64,000 bases of DNA from JACPUX01 sp964517465 (lineage in GTDB: Bacteria > Pseudomonadota > Gammaproteobacteria > Burkholderiales > Casimicrobiaceae). The stretch lies in NCBI GenBank assembly GCA_964517465.1, contig CAZFEK010000008.1, positions 1 through 64,000 on the forward strand, given 5' to 3'. This document shows, in pieces, positions 42,469-52,147 of this stretch (position 1 is its first letter; each line of letters begins with the position of its first letter). The translations under genes and the position numbers were made by a program. Under the pieces are notes generated by a model. The model did not search any database. It had not been told where the DNA came from and saw only the letters and a list, made by a program, of their open reading frames with translations.

Positions 42469-43644
42469 TCAAGGCATTACTTCGACATACTCATAAATCT
42501 CGCAATCCCTCAGTTCCTTGCGCACTGCGTTGCCGGCGCTGGCGTACCAGGCTTGCGGGTCGCGCGCGTCTATCATGCGCCCCAAATCACGCAATAGCTC
42601 GCAAATCGGATCGGTCACCTGGCGGCGATAGCGCTCATCGCCCTTCACGTAGGCGAGGTAGAGGTTTTTCATACAATTGCCGCGACACCAGGCATAGGCC
42701 TCGCAAGTTTGGCAAGGCATGCTGGCGTGGGCCTGCAGCGGACTTTTTTTGAGCCAATTGCCGATCAAGTCGCCCTGCTGCATTTCCGGGAGGTAGAGCA
42801 TGTCCGGGCAGGGGAAGATGCGCCCGTCGGGCATCACGTTGATGATGTGCGTGGAAACCCGGCATTGTGTTTGTCCGGCGCAAAGCTCGTTGGCCCGCGA
42901 GGGCAGCAGTTTGTTGCGCACGATGCCCATCAGCGGAATCATGCGATAGAGGTCCGGGTGGCTGAAAAAGCGATCGACCAGCGCTTCCATCACGGCGCGC
43001 TTGTTGGCCATACTTTCCGGGGTATAGGCGGCTCCGGCGACGAATTGAAAATAGACGTAGTCGAAGGTCTCCAACAGCGCGTCGAGCTCGTCGAAGGTCG
43101 TGCGGTCGTTCGACCAGGTTACCCGCGCGGTGAGGGCGCCGCCCACCTTGTCGCGCACCGCGGCGACGTTTTTCATCACTTGGCGATAAATGCCGCGGCC
43201 TCGGTAGCCATCGGTCACATTTTCGCCGCCGTCCACCGAAACGAGGATGTTGGAGAGGCGGCCAAGCACTTGCTCGGGCAGCGCATCGAGCAGCGTGCCG
43301 TTGGTCTGGAGCTGGTAACGAAACTCGGGATAACGCGCCATCGTTTGGGCCAGGTAGGCCTTGTTGAGGGTGGGCTCTCCGCCATAAAAGGTGACGTATA
43401 CCTCGTAGCCGCTGAGATGGGTCTGAATGAATTCTTCCAATTGCGCGAAGCTGTAGCTCACGTGCCCGTCGGAGCCGACGACATCGCCCACGGATTCGGA
43501 GCAATAGGTGCACTTGAGATTGCAGCGCAAGGTGGTGAGCAGTTGCAATTCCACTCGTTTGCCGACGATGGGTTCGGGATCGGAAACCGGCGGGATGCGT
43601 GGAGTCCGAAGAAGGGGAATCGGTTTGACTTCAGTGGTCAACAT
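42469..43644 (-). CDS. Radical SAM/SPASM-domain protein
   Basis: 391 aa from the ATG at 43644; an ATG at 43683 would add 13 residues and neither has a good ribosome-binding site. The SAM-binding cluster CNLKCTYC lies at residues 41-48 and is followed by TFYGGEPTLN. The C-terminal third has a Cys-rich SPASM-like arrangement (CAGQTQCR, CPDMLYLPE, MPCQTCEAYAWCRGNCMKN). Such enzymes often modify peptides or act as sulfatase-maturase-like proteins. No precursor peptide or sulfatase is seen nearby, so the substrate is unknown. It stands between REP repeats and the AhpD-like gene. Confidence 0.9.
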   Translation of the reverse strand: MLTTEVKPIPLLRTPRIPPVSDPEPIVGKRVELQLLTTLRCNLKCTYCSESVGDVVGSDGHVSYSFAQLEEFIQTHLSGYEVYVTFYGGEPTLNKAYLAQTMARYPEFRYQLQTNGTLLDALPEQVLGRLSNILVSVDGGENVTDGYRGRGIYRQVMKNVAAVRDKVGGALTARVTWSNDRTTFDELDALLETFDYVYFQFVAGAAYTPESMANKRAVMEALVDRFFSHPDLYRMIPLMGIVRNKLLPSRANELCAGQTQCRVSTHIINVMPDGRIFPCPDMLYLPEMQQGDLIGNWLKKSPLQAHASMPCQTCEAYAWCRGNCMKNLYLAYVKGDERYRRQVTDPICELLRDLGRMIDARDPQAWYASAGNAVRKELRDCEIYEYVEVMP

Positions 43645-43907
43645 GACGATGCAGAAGCGAGGTTTCCGAGCCGGTGCCGCCATCGGGCAAGCGGTGCCGG
43701 GAAGCGTAGCGCCGAGGCTGGCGCATGCCTGCTGCCGGCCTCAGCGCAGGTGAGGAATGGTCGCGGGGGGGCCGCGCTTGGCGGCGAGCGAAGCGCGCAG
43801 GCGCACGAGCAAGTCGGAGTGCGCGCACGCGCGAGAGAGGAAGTTTGGATTGGAAATCCGGCGCAACATGGGCGGGAGGTTACTCCAAACCGCTGCCGGG
43901 CGCCAGG

Positions 43908-44477
43908 TCACCGCCCCAGGCGATAAAATTCATCGTTCGGCCGCATGCCGAGCGCGTTGGCAAGCCGGTTGGACAGGCCGAAAAACGCGCTGATCGCGGC
44001 GATGTCCCAGCAATCCTCATCGCCGAAGCCGTGTTCCCGGAGCAAGGCGTAGTCGGCATCGCCCACTTCGCCGGATCGCTGCGAGACTTTCATCGCAAAA
44101 TCGAGCATCACTTTCTGCCGCGGGGTGAGGTCTGCCTTGCGATAGTTGATTGCGACTTGGTCCGCAATCAAGGGGTTTTTCGCCCGCACGCGCAAAATGG
44201 CGCCGTGGGCGATGACGCAATAGTGGCATTGGTTGGCGTTGGAAGTGGCGACCACGATCATTTCGCGCTCGGCCTTGGTGAGGCCGCTGTCCTTTTCCAT
44301 GAGCGCGTCGTGGTAGGCGAAAAATGCGCGAAACTCGGCCGGTCGATGAGCCAGTGCCAGAAACACGTTGGGCACGAAACCCGCTTTTTCCTGCACCGCC
44401 TCGATGCGGGCGCGAAGGTCCTCGGGCAATTCCTCCAAACGGGGAAGGGGAAAGCGGCTGATCGCGGTCGCGCTCAT
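43908..44477 (-). CDS. AhpD-like peroxidase-related protein (carboxymuconolactone decarboxylase family)
   Basis: 189 aa from the ATG at 44477, one base downstream of the yggX stop. The AhpD active-site CxxC is in SNANQCHYCVIAHGAILR and the conserved His follows. The family corresponds to 'uncharacterized peroxidase-related enzymes', with a likely thiol-based peroxide-reducing role. The location in an argA-yggX-AhpD run, with YggX itself linked to oxidative protection, fits. Confidence 0.9.
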   Translation of the reverse strand: MSATAISRFPLPRLEELPEDLRARIEAVQEKAGFVPNVFLALAHRPAEFRAFFAYHDALMEKDSGLTKAEREMIVVATSNANQCHYCVIAHGAILRVRAKNPLIADQVAINYRKADLTPRQKVMLDFAMKVSQRSGEVGDADYALLREHGFGDEDCWDIAAISAFFGLSNRLANALGMRPNDEFYRLGR

Positions 44478-44478
44478 C

Positions 44479-44751
44479 TCAAGCCTTGGGCGGCACGTAG
44501 CCGGCGACCTTGTCCGCGCCTTCGCCAAAGAAAAACGCTTCCATCTGCTGGGCGAGGTATTTGCGCGCTTGGGGATCGATCATGGACAAGCGATTCTCGT
44601 TGACCAGCATGGTTTGGTAGCGCACCCATTGCGCCCAGCCATCCTTGGAGACATTCTCAAAAATGCGCTTGCCCAACTCGCCCGGATAGGGCGGGCGATC
44701 GAGTGCTTCGGCTTCGCGCTGCAGTTTGACGCAAAAAACGGTCCGGGACAT
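44479..44751 (-). CDS. yggX: Probable Fe(2+)-trafficking protein YggX
   Basis: 90 aa, the usual length. MSRTVFCVKLQREAEALDRPPYPGELGKRIFENVS begins as in all YggX proteins (motifs TVFCVKLQ, Cys7 and PPYPGELG), and GWAQWVRYQTMLVNE follows. It protects iron-sulfur clusters from oxidative damage. Downstream of argA in the same direction with a 42-base gap. Confidence 0.96.
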   Translation of the reverse strand: MSRTVFCVKLQREAEALDRPPYPGELGKRIFENVSKDGWAQWVRYQTMLVNENRLSMIDPQARKYLAQQMEAFFFGEGADKVAGYVPPKA

Positions 44752-44793
44752 GCTTCACTCCGACGATTGGGTTCAAGAATTATCGCATATCGT

Positions 44794-46107
44794 TCAGAGC
44801 GTTTTTTCGTAGACCTGCGAGCGGCGCTGCCAGTTGTACAAAAGCCGTTTCTCCTTGGGCAGATGCTCCACACTGGAGGGCTTGAAGCCGCGCTCCATGA
44901 ACCAATGCGCGGCGCGCGTGGTGAGTACGAAGAGCTTTTTTAAACCCAGTTTGCGCGCCTGGTTTTCGATGGCGCGGAGCAAGTCCTCGCCATAACCCTG
45001 ATTGCGAAAATCCGGGTGCACGGCAAGGCCGGCTAGCTCCGCCGCGCGCTCCCGCGGAAAGCGGTAGAGCGCGGCGCAGCCGATGATGGCATTGTCGTGC
45101 TCCAGGATGTGGAAGCGTTCGATCTCCATTTCCAGGAGTTCGCGCGAGCGGCGCACCAAAATGCCTTGTGCCTCCAGGGGCTGAATCAGCGCCAGCAACC
45201 CGCCCACATCGTCGATTTTGGCGGGGCGCAAGTTGGATAGCCGGTGGCCGGTCACCATGGTGCCGATGCCGTCGCGCGTGAAAAGTTCGAGGAGTATGCA
45301 GCCGTCGCGATGCCGGCTGATGAGGTGGGCGCGCATGACGCCATGGCGGCATGCGGCTACGGCGCAAGGCAAATAGAGCCGGGCATCGGAGGAGAGGTGC
45401 GCTTGACCGGACATCTTCTCCGCTTCTTCGGTGGATAGTTCGGACAACAGCACGCCTTCGGCGTCGAAAACGCCGTCGCTGTCCATCACGAAAACGAGCT
45501 TATGCGCCTTGAGCGCCACCGACGCCTGGGTCGCCACGTCTTCCAAAGACAAATTGAAGGTTTCTCCGGTGGGCGAGAAGCCGACCGCTGAGAGCAGCAC
45601 GATTTCGCCCTGATCGAGTCGCTGCTGGATGCCGGCGGCGTCGATTTTTCGCACTTCGCCGGTCTGTTGCATATCGACGCCTTCGATCACGCCCAGGGGT
45701 TTGGCGGTCACGTAGTTGCCCCCGGCGACCCGAATGCCGGCCCCGGCCATGGGCGAGTTGGCAAGACCCATGGAGAGCAGGGCTTCGATGCGATTGCGCA
45801 CGCGGCCCGAGGCTTCCAGCACGCCAGTGAGCGATTCGCGATCGGTGACCCTCAGCCCGTGGGCATAACGGCTTTCGATGCTGCGCAGCTGCAGTGCTTC
45901 CTCGATTTGCGGCCGCGCGCCATGCACCAGAACTAGGCGAACGCCCAGGCTGTTGAGCAAATTCAAGTCATGCACGAAATGAATGAATTCGTCCTCGGCC
46001 ACGACCTCGCCGCCAAAAGCGATGACGAAGGTCTTGCCGCGAAAGGCATGAATGTAAGGTGCGGCGGAGCGAAACCATTGAACGAAGGTAACGGGGGCGG
46101 CGGTCAT
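44794..46107 (-). CDS. argA: Amino-acid N-acetyltransferase (ArgA)
   Basis: 437 aa. N-terminal amino-acid-kinase domain (about 1-290; FVIAFGGEVV, LVHGARPQIEEAL) and C-terminal GNAT acetyltransferase domain (about 295-437; VHPDFRNQGYGEDLL acetyl-CoA loop). It makes N-acetylglutamate from glutamate and acetyl-CoA, the first step of arginine synthesis, normally feedback-inhibited by arginine through the kinase-like domain. Divergent from uvrD. Confidence 0.96.
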   Translation of the reverse strand: MTAAPVTFVQWFRSAAPYIHAFRGKTFVIAFGGEVVAEDEFIHFVHDLNLLNSLGVRLVLVHGARPQIEEALQLRSIESRYAHGLRVTDRESLTGVLEASGRVRNRIEALLSMGLANSPMAGAGIRVAGGNYVTAKPLGVIEGVDMQQTGEVRKIDAAGIQQRLDQGEIVLLSAVGFSPTGETFNLSLEDVATQASVALKAHKLVFVMDSDGVFDAEGVLLSELSTEEAEKMSGQAHLSSDARLYLPCAVAACRHGVMRAHLISRHRDGCILLELFTRDGIGTMVTGHRLSNLRPAKIDDVGGLLALIQPLEAQGILVRRSRELLEMEIERFHILEHDNAIIGCAALYRFPRERAAELAGLAVHPDFRNQGYGEDLLRAIENQARKLGLKKLFVLTTRAAHWFMERGFKPSSVEHLPKEKRLLYNWQRRSQVYEKTL

Positions 46108-46199
46108 GGCTGGGCGGCGGGGCGGAGGGAGAGCGGGACGATGGGCGATTATACTTTTCCGGCGCCTGCGGGGATAATGCCAAATTTTCGCGTTTGGCG

Positions 46200-48404
46200 A
46201 TGCCCGCCCTCTCTCTCGATAAGCTCAACCCGGAACAGCGCGCGGCGGTGACCCTGCCGGCCCAGAATGCCCTCATCCTGGCCGGCGCGGGCTCGGGCAA
46301 AACGCGGGTGCTTACCACCCGCATCGCCTGGCTGATCTCGAATCAACTGGCCAGTCCTGCCGGAATTCTGGCGGTTACTTTCACCAACAAAGCGGCCAAA
46401 GAAATGCTCGCTCGGCTGAGCGCCATGCTGCCGCTGAATGTGCGCGGCATGTGGATCGGCACTTTCCACGGGCTGTGCAACCGTCTGCTGCGTTTGCATC
46501 ATCGCGAGGCCAACCTTCCGCAGCCATTTCAAATTCTCGACAGCCAGGACCAACTCGCGCTGATCAAACGCCTGTACAAGGCCAACCACATCGACGATGA
46601 GCGCTTTCCGGCGCGCGCCCTGCAGTATTTCATCAACGGCGCCAAGGAGCGGGGTTTGCGCCCCAGCGCGGTCGAGGCCCATGACGACTTCAGCCGCCGC
46701 CAGGTTGAGCACTACCAGCTCTACGAAGCGACTTGCCAAAAGGAAGGTGTGGTCGATTTTGCCGAGCTGCTGCTGCGCAGTTACGAACTCCTCACCCGCA
46801 ATGAGAGCCTGCGAGAGCACTACCGCAGCCGCTTCCGCCATTTGCTGGTGGACGAATTCCAAGACACCAACCTCCTGCAATACCGCTGGCTGCAAGCGCT
46901 GGCCGGGCCGCAAAGCGCGGTTTTTGCGGTGGGTGACGACGACCAATCGATTTACGCCTTTCGCGGCGCCGAGGTTGCCAATATGCAGCGCTTCGAGCGC
47001 GATTTCGCGCCCGTGAGTCTGACCAAGCTGGAGCAAAACTATCGCTCGCAGGGCAACATTCTCGATGCCGCCAACATCCTCATCGCCAACAATGCCTCGC
47101 GCCTGGGCAAAAATCTCTGGACTTCGGAAGGCCAGGGCGAACCCCTGCGCGCTTTTGCCGCGCCGACTGACTTCGATGAAGCCCAGTTCGTGGTCGAGGC
47201 AGTGCGTTCTTTGGTGGACGAAGGGTTGAGTCCTCAGGAGGTGGCGCTGCTCTATCGCTCTAACGCGCAGTCGCGGGTGCTTGAGCACGCTTTGTTCAAC
47301 GCCGGAATGCCTTATCGGGTTTATGGGGGCATGCGCTTTTTCGAGCGCGCGGAAGTGAAGCACGCGCTGGCCTACCTGCGCCTTCTCGCCAACCCGGAAG
47401 ACGACAACGCCTGGCTGCGGGTAGTGAATTTTCCGCCGCGGGGGATCGGAGCCCGTAGCCTCGAGAATTTGCAGGAACATGCGCGCGGTGCGGGCATTTC
47501 CCTGTGGGCGACGGCTTGCGCCAATCGACTTGGCGGAAAAGCCGGCGCGAGCTTGAGTCAGTTCGTCCTGCTGCTCGAACGCTTGAAGCAAGAGACGGTC
47601 GCCTTGCCGCTGCCCGAAGTGGTGGAACAGGTGCTCGAGGCAAGCGGCCTGCTAACGCATTACCGCAGCGAAAAAGACGGCCAGGAGCGCTTGGAAAACC
47701 TCAAGGAACTGGTCAATGCGGCTGAAGGTTTCCTGCGCGAGACCGGCGGGGAGCTTTCGATCCTGGCGCCCGACGGCAGCGAAACACGGCTCGATCCGCT
47801 GAGCGCCTTTCTCGCCCATGCGGCTCTCGAAGCGGGCGACACGCAGGCGGCAGAGGGGCGCCCGGCGCTGCAGTTGATGACCGTGCATGCCGCCAAGGGC
47901 CTAGAGTTCGACACCGTATTCATCACCGGGCTCGAAGAGGGGCTGTTTCCGCACGAGAACAGCTTGACCGAAGCTGGCGGTCCGGAAGAAGAGCGGCGTT
48001 TGATGTACGTGGCCATCACTCGCGCCCGCCGCAGACTCTATCTCACGCTGGCGCAGACCCGCATGCTCCATGGCCAGACCCGCTACAACGTGCCCTCGCG
48101 CTTTTTTTCCGAGTTGCCGTCCACCCTGCTGGAATGGCTTTCCGCGGCACCCTACGCGCCTGCCGAGCGCAAAGCGGGGCGAGACTACAGCAGCACTGCA
48201 CACTCGGCTCCCGAGCGGCAAGGCGAGACATCGCGCAGGCAAGGTTTTCGCATCGGGCAGAGCGTGCGCCACGCCAAGTTCGGCTTGGGCGTGATCATCA
48301 ATGCCGAGGGCCAGGGCCGCGACGCGCGTGTGCAGGTGAATTTTCACGAAGGCGGGCCGAAATGGCTGGCCCTGGAATACGCCTGCTTGGAAACTGCCGG
48401 CTAG
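46200..48404 (+). CDS. uvrD: DNA helicase II (UvrD/PcrA family)
   Basis: 734 aa from the ATG at 46200. SF1A helicase with Walker A LAGAGSGKTRVLTTRIAWL, motif Ia TFTNKAAKEML, Walker B LVDEFQDTN, GDDDQSIYAFRGA, motif V/VI MTVHAAKGLEFDTVFI and YVAITRARRRL. The C-terminal RNA-polymerase-interacting motif region (VRHAKFGLGVIINAEGQG) is intact. It unwinds DNA in nucleotide-excision and mismatch repair. Its stop abuts the stop of the convergent PilZ-like gene. Confidence 0.97.
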   Translation: MPALSLDKLNPEQRAAVTLPAQNALILAGAGSGKTRVLTTRIAWLISNQLASPAGILAVTFTNKAAKEMLARLSAMLPLNVRGMWIGTFHGLCNRLLRLHHREANLPQPFQILDSQDQLALIKRLYKANHIDDERFPARALQYFINGAKERGLRPSAVEAHDDFSRRQVEHYQLYEATCQKEGVVDFAELLLRSYELLTRNESLREHYRSRFRHLLVDEFQDTNLLQYRWLQALAGPQSAVFAVGDDDQSIYAFRGAEVANMQRFERDFAPVSLTKLEQNYRSQGNILDAANILIANNASRLGKNLWTSEGQGEPLRAFAAPTDFDEAQFVVEAVRSLVDEGLSPQEVALLYRSNAQSRVLEHALFNAGMPYRVYGGMRFFERAEVKHALAYLRLLANPEDDNAWLRVVNFPPRGIGARSLENLQEHARGAGISLWATACANRLGGKAGASLSQFVLLLERLKQETVALPLPEVVEQVLEASGLLTHYRSEKDGQERLENLKELVNAAEGFLRETGGELSILAPDGSETRLDPLSAFLAHAALEAGDTQAAEGRPALQLMTVHAAKGLEFDTVFITGLEEGLFPHENSLTEAGGPEEERRLMYVAITRARRRLYLTLAQTRMLHGQTRYNVPSRFFSELPSTLLEWLSAAPYAPAERKAGRDYSSTAHSAPERQGETSRRQGFRIGQSVRHAKFGLGVIINAEGQGRDARVQVNFHEGGPKWLALEYACLETAG

Positions 48405-50189
48405 CTAGGCCTTTTCGCGCGGCCGCTGCAAAACGCTGTCGCCTTCGGCGGAAGCGTTTTCTGCTTGATTGGTCGGCCGTCGGTTGCGAATTTCCAGGGA
48501 CACTGACACCCAGTCGGCCTGCCTTTCCAGCGGGCGGCGCAGGGAAATCGAATAGACATATTTTTCCGTGGCGAGCGAGAGCGGGTGTTCCGGGTCGTAG
48601 CTCGAATATGCCTCGCGCGGCAGAATTAGCGTCTTGTGCCAGCGCTTGGAGGAGTTTTCATCCGCGGGCAAATAAAGGCCATAGAAGTTTTTCGGGTTGG
48701 TAGAGACGGTTTCGGTTTCCACCAGACCCGCGTCCGTGGGCGTAAAAGCTTGCAACTGCACTTGCAAGAGGTTGCGTGCGACGATTTCCACCCCCACCGT
48801 GGCCTCGCGCGCGCCGATCTGCCTCAACCTGCGCACGATGCCGATGACCCAGTTGCGTTCGCCGCCGATGCGCATGGCGATGAGCGATCCGATGGGCACG
48901 CGCAGGGCATGCTGCGCCGGGGCGAGGAAACCCAGTCCTTCGGCGCTGCGGTCGTGCATCTCCCAGGCAAAGCTTTCTACCGTCTTGCCGATGGGAATGA
49001 GCGAGGGAATGGGGCTGGCGCTGTCCTTGCCGATTTGAAACTGCAAAGTGTCGCCGAAGCTCACCGTGAAACCGGCGCCGTGGCTCACTTCTCCGCCCTT
49101 CTGGGGCAAAAATTCCGGACGGTGCTTGACTGCCAGGCACACCTGCTCCATGCCGACCACCACGCGCACCGGGCCTGCTGCATTCATGCGGTTATGGCGC
49201 TTGTCCGTCGGCGCCTGCTGGGCGAAGCGCTCGCGCAGTTTGCCCAGCAGGGTGATGCGGGTGCCGGCGTCGAGGATGCGTTCGCGCTCGCTCGCGGGCA
49301 GCCTAGCCAGGCGAGCTTCCATTTCGATCTTGGCCTGCTCGATGGCGCCTTCCAGAGGCGCCGGATTGAAGTAGAGCAGATGCGGCCCGCGCCGGCTCGA
49401 GTCGCGCCGCTCGAGCCCGCCGGTGCCGTCGAGATCGATTTCGAAACCGGTGGCGGTTTGGGGCTCCACGGTCAGCCGAAGATCCAGGGCCTCGACCCAG
49501 CCGCTTAGTTTGCGCGCCGCCCACTCCAACTCGAAGGAGGTCAGATTGCCGCTGTCCAGGCGATGCAGGAGCAAGATGTCGAGGTATTCCCGCATCACCG
49601 AGGTCCAGGACTCCGGATCGTTGCGAGTGGGCATTTTGATGCGCTCTTCGACGCAGCCGCAGTCGATGGCCAAGCGGAAAAGGCGATGCACTTCCCGCCA
49701 TTTGGCGGGGATCCAACGCTCATAGCGCAGAAGCCGGAGCTTGCAATCGGCGCGCAAATGACGGAAGAGCCGAATCAGCGCCGGGGCCAGGAAAGGGCGC
49801 CAGGGGCTGTCGCGAGGTCCTTCTTCGAATTGGCGCAGGAACAGGGTGTAGGAGTCGGTGTAAGAGCTGATCAGTTCCGCGGCTTCGACGAGCAGATCCT
49901 GCTCTTGTCCGTTGGGCTGGGCGTTGGCGACGTATTGTGTGGTCAGGCCGCTCACCGCCCACTCGGTCATGCGATCGAGGCGCAGCATGGCCGCCAGCCG
50001 CTGGGGCTGCAGGGGACGGGTTTGCAGCACGCGATGATGCAAGAGGCCGACGATCTTGACTGCCGCCGCAGCCGGATCGTCACGCGGAAGGGTGCGCACC
50101 CAGGGGCTCACCCGCTCGATTGCGGCCAGGACGTCATCGGCGTCGTCCTGGCGGCGGGTGACACTCTTGAGCAGGTCGCGTATCCCCAT
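48405..50189 (-). CDS. PilZ-like protein A (paralogue of the next gene)
   Basis: 594 aa, no signal or membrane segment. The N-terminal 330 residues are helical and shared with its upstream neighbour; a diagnostic block is LRLLRYERWIPAKWREVHRLF (about 151-171). An arginine motif RHNR (331-334) followed by VRVVVG, and DRSAEGLGF (413-421) match the two signatures of PilZ cyclic-di-GMP-binding domains (RxxxR and D/NxSxxG), but about 75 residues lie between them instead of about 25. The C-terminus includes NFYGLYLPADE. A cyclic-di-GMP receptor role is an inference. Confidence 0.7.
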   Translation of the reverse strand: MGIRDLLKSVTRRQDDADDVLAAIERVSPWVRTLPRDDPAAAAVKIVGLLHHRVLQTRPLQPQRLAAMLRLDRMTEWAVSGLTTQYVANAQPNGQEQDLLVEAAELISSYTDSYTLFLRQFEEGPRDSPWRPFLAPALIRLFRHLRADCKLRLLRYERWIPAKWREVHRLFRLAIDCGCVEERIKMPTRNDPESWTSVMREYLDILLLHRLDSGNLTSFELEWAARKLSGWVEALDLRLTVEPQTATGFEIDLDGTGGLERRDSSRRGPHLLYFNPAPLEGAIEQAKIEMEARLARLPASERERILDAGTRITLLGKLRERFAQQAPTDKRHNRMNAAGPVRVVVGMEQVCLAVKHRPEFLPQKGGEVSHGAGFTVSFGDTLQFQIGKDSASPIPSLIPIGKTVESFAWEMHDRSAEGLGFLAPAQHALRVPIGSLIAMRIGGERNWVIGIVRRLRQIGAREATVGVEIVARNLLQVQLQAFTPTDAGLVETETVSTNPKNFYGLYLPADENSSKRWHKTLILPREAYSSYDPEHPLSLATEKYVYSISLRRPLERQADWVSVSLEIRNRRPTNQAENASAEGDSVLQRPREKA

Positions 50190-50210
50190 GGTGGAGTCTC
50201 TCTCAGTGAA

Positions 50211-51962
50211 TCAGGCTTCGGGCGCCGGTTTGCGGTTGAGCACTTCCAACGCCGCCCACGCCCAATCAGCTTGTTTCTCCAGCGGGTGACGCAGGCCTAT
50301 GGTGTAGACGAATTGGCCGGCGACCAGGGACAAGGGCTCTTCGGGCTTGTGGCTTTCGAATTCTTCGCGCGGGATGATGACCGTTCGCTGCTTGCGTTTG
50401 GGCGAGGACTCCTCGGCCGGAAGATAGAGGCCGTAGAAGTTGTGCGGGAAACCGGTGACCGTTTCGGCTTCGCGGTATCCGTCAGCAGTCGGGGCAAAGG
50501 CCTGCAATTGAACCTGCACCAAGTTTTGCGCCACGACCTCGATGCCGATGTCGGCTTCGCGCGAAGATTCGTGCCGCAAACGCCTCACGATCCCCAAGAG
50601 CCAGCTCGATTCGCCTTCGACGTGAATCGCCACCAAGGTGCCGATGGTGGTGCATTCGGCTTCTTTGGAAGGCGCCATGACGCGCACGCCGCTGACGCTG
50701 CGATCGACCAAGCGCCAGTAGTGGCAGCGCAAATTGGGGTCTTCTGCCGCGGCGCGGCTTCCTTGTCCGATCTGAGCCGCGGTGCCTCCGGGGTTCTGGA
50801 AAAAACCGTAGACGTCGCTGGCGGCAATGTCTTCGTAGGCCACGGTGTAGCCGCTGTCGCCGCGCGCTTCCTCGGGAAAAGGCTCGGCGCGGGGCTGTTC
50901 CTTGACTGCTTTGCAGACCAATTGGAAACCCAGCACCACGCGCACCCGGGCATCGGTGTCTTCGCGGTTGCCGCGGCGCGTGAGGGGGTGGAAATTCATC
51001 GCGAACTGCGTGGCGAGTTTGTCCAGAAACTCCAGCCGGCCGCGCAGGTCGATGATACGATCGCGATCTTTGATGGTGGTGCGGGCCAGCTCGCGCTCGG
51101 TTTCGACGCGCTGCTGATAAAGCGATGCTTCAAGGCTTGCGGTCTGAAAGTACAAGACGCCGGAGGCTTGTTCTTCCTCGAGCCGATGTAGTCCGCTGGT
51201 GGAATTCGGGTCGACGAAGAAACCGCCATTGGTGGGCGCCGCCTTCCCGAGCTTGAGGCCAAGGTTCTGCACCCAAACCGGCAGTTGACGGGCCACCCAC
51301 TCGAGCTGCGGCGGCGGCAGATTGCCGGCGTTCACGAGCTGGAGCATCAGGACCTGCAGATAGGTGGACGAAACCGTGGTCTGGGTGGCTGCGCCTTCGC
51401 CGCCTGGGCTAGTGATCGCCTCGTCGGCGCAGCCCTCTTTGGCGCAGGTTCGATAAAGCCGATGCAGCGTTTGCCATTTTGCGGGTATCCAGCGCTCATA
51501 GCGGAAAAGCCGGAACTTCGCGTCCACCATCATCTGCTGCATCATGCGCGCGGTAAGGCGAGGAAGCAGAGCGCGCCACTTGCGCGCGCCCAGATCTTCT
51601 TCAACGATGGCATAGAAACGCTGATAGGACTGCGTGAAGGCATTGGCGAACTCGATGTTGTCCCGCCACAAGCCTTCTTCGATTGAACCGGTGCCGCGTG
51701 CCGCCGTCACGTATTGGGTAGCGAGGGTGAGGCGCAGCCAATCGAGCGACTCGTCCACGACCAGGAGCCCCGCGAGGCGATCGGGATTGAGTTTGGCCAC
51801 GCGCTCCACGCGCTCGGCGAGCAGTTCCAAAACTTCGCGCCGCGCCGTGCCCGGTTCGATACGCGGCAGGGCCGCGGCCCAGCGCGCGGCGCGTCCGGCC
51901 CCCTCGGACAGCGGATCGCGCGCCGAATCTTCCTCGCGTTTCGAAAACAGACCGAAGACCAA
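50211..51962 (-). CDS. PilZ-like protein B (paralogue of the downstream gene)
   Basis: 583 aa from a TTG at 51962 preceded by GAGGGTG; homology begins at LVFGLFSKREED. It shares FRLFRYERWIPAKWQTLHRLY (split block FRLFRYERWIPAKW), LTRRGNRE with VRVVLGFQLVCKAVKE, DRSVSGVRV and NFYGLYLPAEE with protein A, which lies 21 bases downstream. The two arose by tandem duplication. As in A, the PilZ-like Arg motif and DxSxxG are separated by a long insertion. Function unknown; both are probably co-expressed downstream of thrB and the BPSS1780 protein. Confidence 0.7.
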   Translation of the reverse strand: MVFGLFSKREEDSARDPLSEGAGRAARWAAALPRIEPGTARREVLELLAERVERVAKLNPDRLAGLLVVDESLDWLRLTLATQYVTAARGTGSIEEGLWRDNIEFANAFTQSYQRFYAIVEEDLGARKWRALLPRLTARMMQQMMVDAKFRLFRYERWIPAKWQTLHRLYRTCAKEGCADEAITSPGGEGAATQTTVSSTYLQVLMLQLVNAGNLPPPQLEWVARQLPVWVQNLGLKLGKAAPTNGGFFVDPNSTSGLHRLEEEQASGVLYFQTASLEASLYQQRVETERELARTTIKDRDRIIDLRGRLEFLDKLATQFAMNFHPLTRRGNREDTDARVRVVLGFQLVCKAVKEQPRAEPFPEEARGDSGYTVAYEDIAASDVYGFFQNPGGTAAQIGQGSRAAAEDPNLRCHYWRLVDRSVSGVRVMAPSKEAECTTIGTLVAIHVEGESSWLLGIVRRLRHESSREADIGIEVVAQNLVQVQLQAFAPTADGYREAETVTGFPHNFYGLYLPAEESSPKRKQRTVIIPREEFESHKPEEPLSLVAGQFVYTIGLRHPLEKQADWAWAALEVLNRKPAPEA

Positions 51963-52147
51963 GTTGTCACCCTCTGTTTGCCAGCATGCCAGGATGCCGG
52001 ATCTCGCGGCGATCGAAACAGGTGCGGAAAACACCCCTCTTTTTCGAGCCGCGCTCCGCCTGGCGGTCAGGCGAGAAAGCGTAGAGTAGCCGTGCCAGGC
52101 GCTCCCGGCAAGGGTTTCAGAGCGATTTTTGGTGAGTTTTCTGAATG

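Noticed and set aside
43741..43869. 42-codon minus-strand frame upstream of the radical SAM gene as a possible precursor peptide
   Set aside because: It has no ribosome-binding site, no leader-like conservation that can be judged, and an Arg/Ala composition like random GC-rich DNA.
49563..51191. 542-codon plus-strand frame across the PilZ-like genes
   Set aside because: It crosses two genes with conserved paralogous sequence on the minus strand; no domain or ribosome-binding site supports it.
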